Below are positions 61,922 through 64,000 of a DNA stretch of 64,000 nucleotides, in pieces (positions within the stretch are counted from its first letter, which is position 1; every line of letters starts with the position of its first letter). The notes below the pieces were generated by a model that worked only from the letters and a program-made list of their open reading frames with translations, ran no database searches and had not been told where the DNA came from. Source of the DNA: Variovorax sp. OV329 (lineage in GTDB: Bacteria; Pseudomonadota; Gammaproteobacteria; Burkholderiales; Burkholderiaceae_C); assembly GCF_900114785.1 (NCBI RefSeq), contig NZ_FOUG01000004.1:62001-126000 (forward strand), read 5' to 3'. A program made the position numbers and the translations under genes.

Positions 61922-61972
61922 CTGAAGCGGGTGTGAAGTCCTGCAACAGCCGGCTTCACATGGACTTCACAC
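61922..61972. promoter_or_regulatory. divergent pair of CreB boxes in a perfect 11-bp inverted repeat
   Basis: On the plus strand TTCAC-N6-TTCAC (61955-61970) matches the CreB binding consensus exactly and faces the VIT/VWA gene. On the minus strand TTCAC-N6-TTCAG (61937-61922) has one mismatch and faces the penicillin-binding protein gene. The arms GTGTGAAGTCC (61931-61941) and GGACTTCACAC (61962-61972) are perfect inverted repeats. Confidence 0.8.
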
Positions 61973-62082
61973 AAGGATAAGTCGTTTCAAGAAGCCTTCC
62001 TACGGGCTTCGAATCCGCGTTCCAAAGTGGCGTCGCCGCGCAATCCGCGCGGTTTCCATCTCAAGAACAAGAGGACGACGAC

Positions 62083-64000
62083 ATGGAACAAGACGAGCGC
62101 CGCGCCCGCCGGCTGTGGCTGGGCACCCTGCTGATGGCCAGCCTGTGCTTCCTGATGCTGCTGGCCAACCCGGTAGAGGCGCAGGAGCGACAGCCGCGCC
62201 AGAAGACCGAGAGCCCCTATTTCTTCGTCAAGAGCGACGACCCCTCGGTGGACCAGCTGCCGCTCAAGGCCACCGCGGTGGACGTGAAGATCGCCGGCGT
62301 GATCGCCGACGTGCGCGTCACCCAGACCTACCGCAACGAAGGCACGCGGCCCATCGAGGCCAGCTACGTCTTCCCGGGCTCCACCCGCGCCGCGGTGAAC
62401 GGCCTCACGGTGCGCCTGGCCGAGCGCGTGATCGAGGCGCAGATCCGCGAGAAGCAGAAGGCGCGGCAGGAATACGACCAGGCGAAGCAGGAAGGAAAGA
62501 CCGCGGCCCTGCTGGAGCAGCACCTGCCCAACGTGTTCCAGATGAAGGTGGCCAACATCCTGCCCGGCGACGAGGTGCAGGTGGAGCTGCGCTACAACGA
62601 GCTGCTGGTGCCCCAGGCCGGCAGCTACCAGTTCGTCTTCCCGACGGTGGTGGGCCCGCGCTACAACAGCCCGCGCTCGGAACAGGCACAGGCCGCCTGG
62701 GTGTCGCAGCCCACGCTGCGCGCCGGCGTGGCATCGAGCGCCGCCTTCTCGATGAAGCTCGCCATCGACACGCCCATCGCCATCCGCGAACTGCGCTCGG
62801 CCACGCATGCCATCGACGTCACGCAAGGCGATGAAGGCCGGCATGCGCAGGTCGCGCTGGCCCGCAGCGGCGAGCCGGCCAACGACCGCGACTTCGTGCT
62901 GGACTTTCGATTGGCCGGCGAGCACATCGAGTCGGGCCTGATGCTCTACCCGGGCCAGGGCCCGAACGCGGAGAACTTCTTCCTGGCCATGGTGCAGCCG
63001 CCGCGCTCGGTACCTGCCGAGGCCGTCTCGCCGCGCGACTACATCTTCGTGGTGGACATCTCCGGCTCCATGCACGGCTTTCCGCTGGACACCGCCAAGG
63101 CCATGCTGCAGCGGCTGCTGAGCGGCCTGCGGCCCAGCGATACCTTCAACGTGCTGTTCTTCTCGGGCAGCAACAGGATGCTGTCGCCGCACCCGGTGCC
63201 GGCCAGCCGCGCCAACATCGAGCAGGCGCTGGAAGTCATCAAGAGCTATTCGGGCAGCGGCAGCACCGAGCTCATCCCTGCCCTTCGCCGCGTGTACGAG
63301 GAGCCCAAAGCGGAGAAGGTCTCCCGCACCGTGGTGGTGGTGACCGACGGCTACGTCACGGTGGAGCGCGAGGCCTTCGAGCTGGTGCGCAGGAACTTGT
63401 CGAAGGCCAACCTGTTTGCTTTCGGCATCGGCAGCTCGGTGAATCGCGAGCTCATCGAGGGCCTGGCCCGCGCCGGCATGGGCGAGCCCTTCGTCATCAC
63501 CGACCCGATGCAGGCCGCGCGCGAGGCGGCTCGCTTTCGCCGCATGATCGAATCGCCGGTGCTCACCCAGGTGCACGCACGCTTCGAGGGCCTCGATGCC
63601 TACGACGTGGAGCCCCATGCCCTGCCCGACGTGCTGGGCGAGCGCCCGGTGGTGATCTTCGGAAAGTGGCGCGGCCAGCCCAAGGGCCGCCTGGTGGTGC
63701 AAGGGCAGAGCGCCGAAGGCCCGTGGCACCAGGCTTTGCCAGCGGATTCGAAGAGCCTTCGGCCCGACGCCGTGGCGCTGCGCAGCCTCTGGGCGCGCCA
63801 CCGCATCGCCGCGCTGCAGGACCAGGAATCGCTGGAAGGCAGCGGCTCGCTGCGCGAGGACATCACCGCACTGGGCCTGCGCTACGGCCTGCTCACGCAA
63901 TACACCAGCTTCATCGCTGTCGACCAGGTGGTGCGCAATACCACGCCGGGCGCCAGCACGCGCGTCGACCAGCCGCAGCCGCTGCCCAAGGGCGTGAGCG
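62083..64000 (+). CDS. exported VIT and von Willebrand A domain protein (3' end beyond the window)
   Basis: The visible 639 codons start at an ATG with GAGGA eight bases upstream. A signal peptide (about 1-33) ends VEAQ. The VIT domain (about 45-190) has YRNEGTRPIEASYVFPGSTR and EGKTAALLEQHLPNVFQMKV. The VWA domain (from about 318) has the MIDAS motif FVVDISGSMHG (Asp325), SGSGSTELIPAL and VVVTDGY. This is the inter-alpha-trypsin inhibitor heavy chain-like architecture, seen in a group that includes sortase-target proteins of proteobacteria. Whether an LPxTG-like tail and a class GN sortase follow cannot be seen. A perfect CreB box lies 113 bases upstream. Confidence 0.88.
   Translation, partial: MEQDERRARRLWLGTLLMASLCFLMLLANPVEAQERQPRQKTESPYFFVKSDDPSVDQLPLKATAVDVKIAGVIADVRVTQTYRNEGTRPIEASYVFPGSTRAAVNGLTVRLAERVIEAQIREKQKARQEYDQAKQEGKTAALLEQHLPNVFQMKVANILPGDEVQVELRYNELLVPQAGSYQFVFPTVVGPRYNSPRSEQAQAAWVSQPTLRAGVASSAAFSMKLAIDTPIAIRELRSATHAIDVTQGDEGRHAQVALARSGEPANDRDFVLDFRLAGEHIESGLMLYPGQGPNAENFFLAMVQPPRSVPAEAVSPRDYIFVVDISGSMHGFPLDTAKAMLQRLLSGLRPSDTFNVLFFSGSNRMLSPHPVPASRANIEQALEVIKSYSGSGSTELIPALRRVYEEPKAEKVSRTVVVVTDGYVTVEREAFELVRRNLSKANLFAFGIGSSVNRELIEGLARAGMGEPFVITDPMQAAREAARFRRMIESPVLTQVHARFEGLDAYDVEPHALPDVLGERPVVIFGKWRGQPKGRLVVQGQSAEGPWHQALPADSKSLRPDAVALRSLWARHRIAALQDQESLEGSGSLREDITALGLRYGLLTQYTSFIAVDQVVRNTTPGASTRVDQPQPLPKGVS

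Overview
The window is 64 kb of high-GC, densely packed bacterial chromosome. Gene content points to Burkholderiales, most likely Comamonadaceae (Variovorax/Ramlibacter-like). The pointers are orphan Bug/TctC and TAXI binding proteins, a phasin, GTP-dependent PEPCK, a fused 2-aminobenzoyl-CoA monooxygenase/reductase with its beta-oxidation-like partners, and intergenic repeats of a kind I associate with this family. No rRNA, tRNA, CRISPR array, phage or insertion sequence was recognised. Genus is inference.

Layout. 1-9.4 kb: edge of a probable AAA ATPase gene, threonine dehydratase, pckG, a LysR gene, a glycine-rich-domain protein, a Bug protein and a phosphoesterase. 9.4-18.5 kb: PhoD, DadA, a fused SpmA/SpmB-type protein, flavin reductase, a DMT transporter, a zinc-ribbon/TAXI pair and an MBL hydrolase. 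18.7-22.2 kb: a glutarate module (glutaryl-CoA dehydrogenase and class III CoA-transferase) with a divergent LysR. 22.2-28.2 kb: 2OG oxygenase, Crp/Fnr regulator, and an AsmA-like / acetoacetate-CoA ligase / YbaY operon whose ligase carries an in-frame repeat-derived insert. 28.4-33.1 kb: thioesterase, uracil permease, minCDE (with a repeat between minC and minD) and a phasin. 33.2-43.7 kb: cis/trans fatty acid isomerase, cobalamin adenosyltransferase, the 2-aminobenzoyl-CoA cluster (RidA-like, acyl-CoA dehydrogenase, enoyl-CoA hydratase, MarR, monooxygenase/reductase) and a divergent FAD-linked dehydrogenase. 43.8-50.6 kb: CsgG-like lipoprotein, then the origin-proximal operon mnmG-rsmG-lysE-parA-hydrolase-parB with two parS sites inside rsmG and mnmG. 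51-56.3 kb: DUF1328, GST, Old Yellow Enzyme, and a copper module (copA divergent from copZ-cueR) with two MerR-type promoters. 56.3-64 kb: a TIGR04325-type methyltransferase, creB-creC, a class A penicillin-binding protein, and a divergent VIT/VWA-domain protein cut by the window end.

The most interesting signal is at 61922-61972. The intergenic region between the penicillin-binding protein and the VIT/VWA gene holds a perfect CreB box (TTCAC-N6-TTCAC) facing the VIT/VWA gene and a one-mismatch box facing the penicillin-binding protein. Both sit inside a perfect 11-bp inverted repeat, about 2.5 kb from the end of creC. With no creD beside creBC, this suggests a local CreBC circuit controlling a peptidoglycan synthase and a secreted VIT/VWA protein. 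Other notable items are the repeat insertion in the acetoacetate-CoA ligase, a pentanucleotide tandem repeat next to the RidA-like ribosome binding site, the absence of the usual arginine in that RidA-like protein, and a palindrome AGGGTTNNCCCT recurring upstream of unrelated genes.
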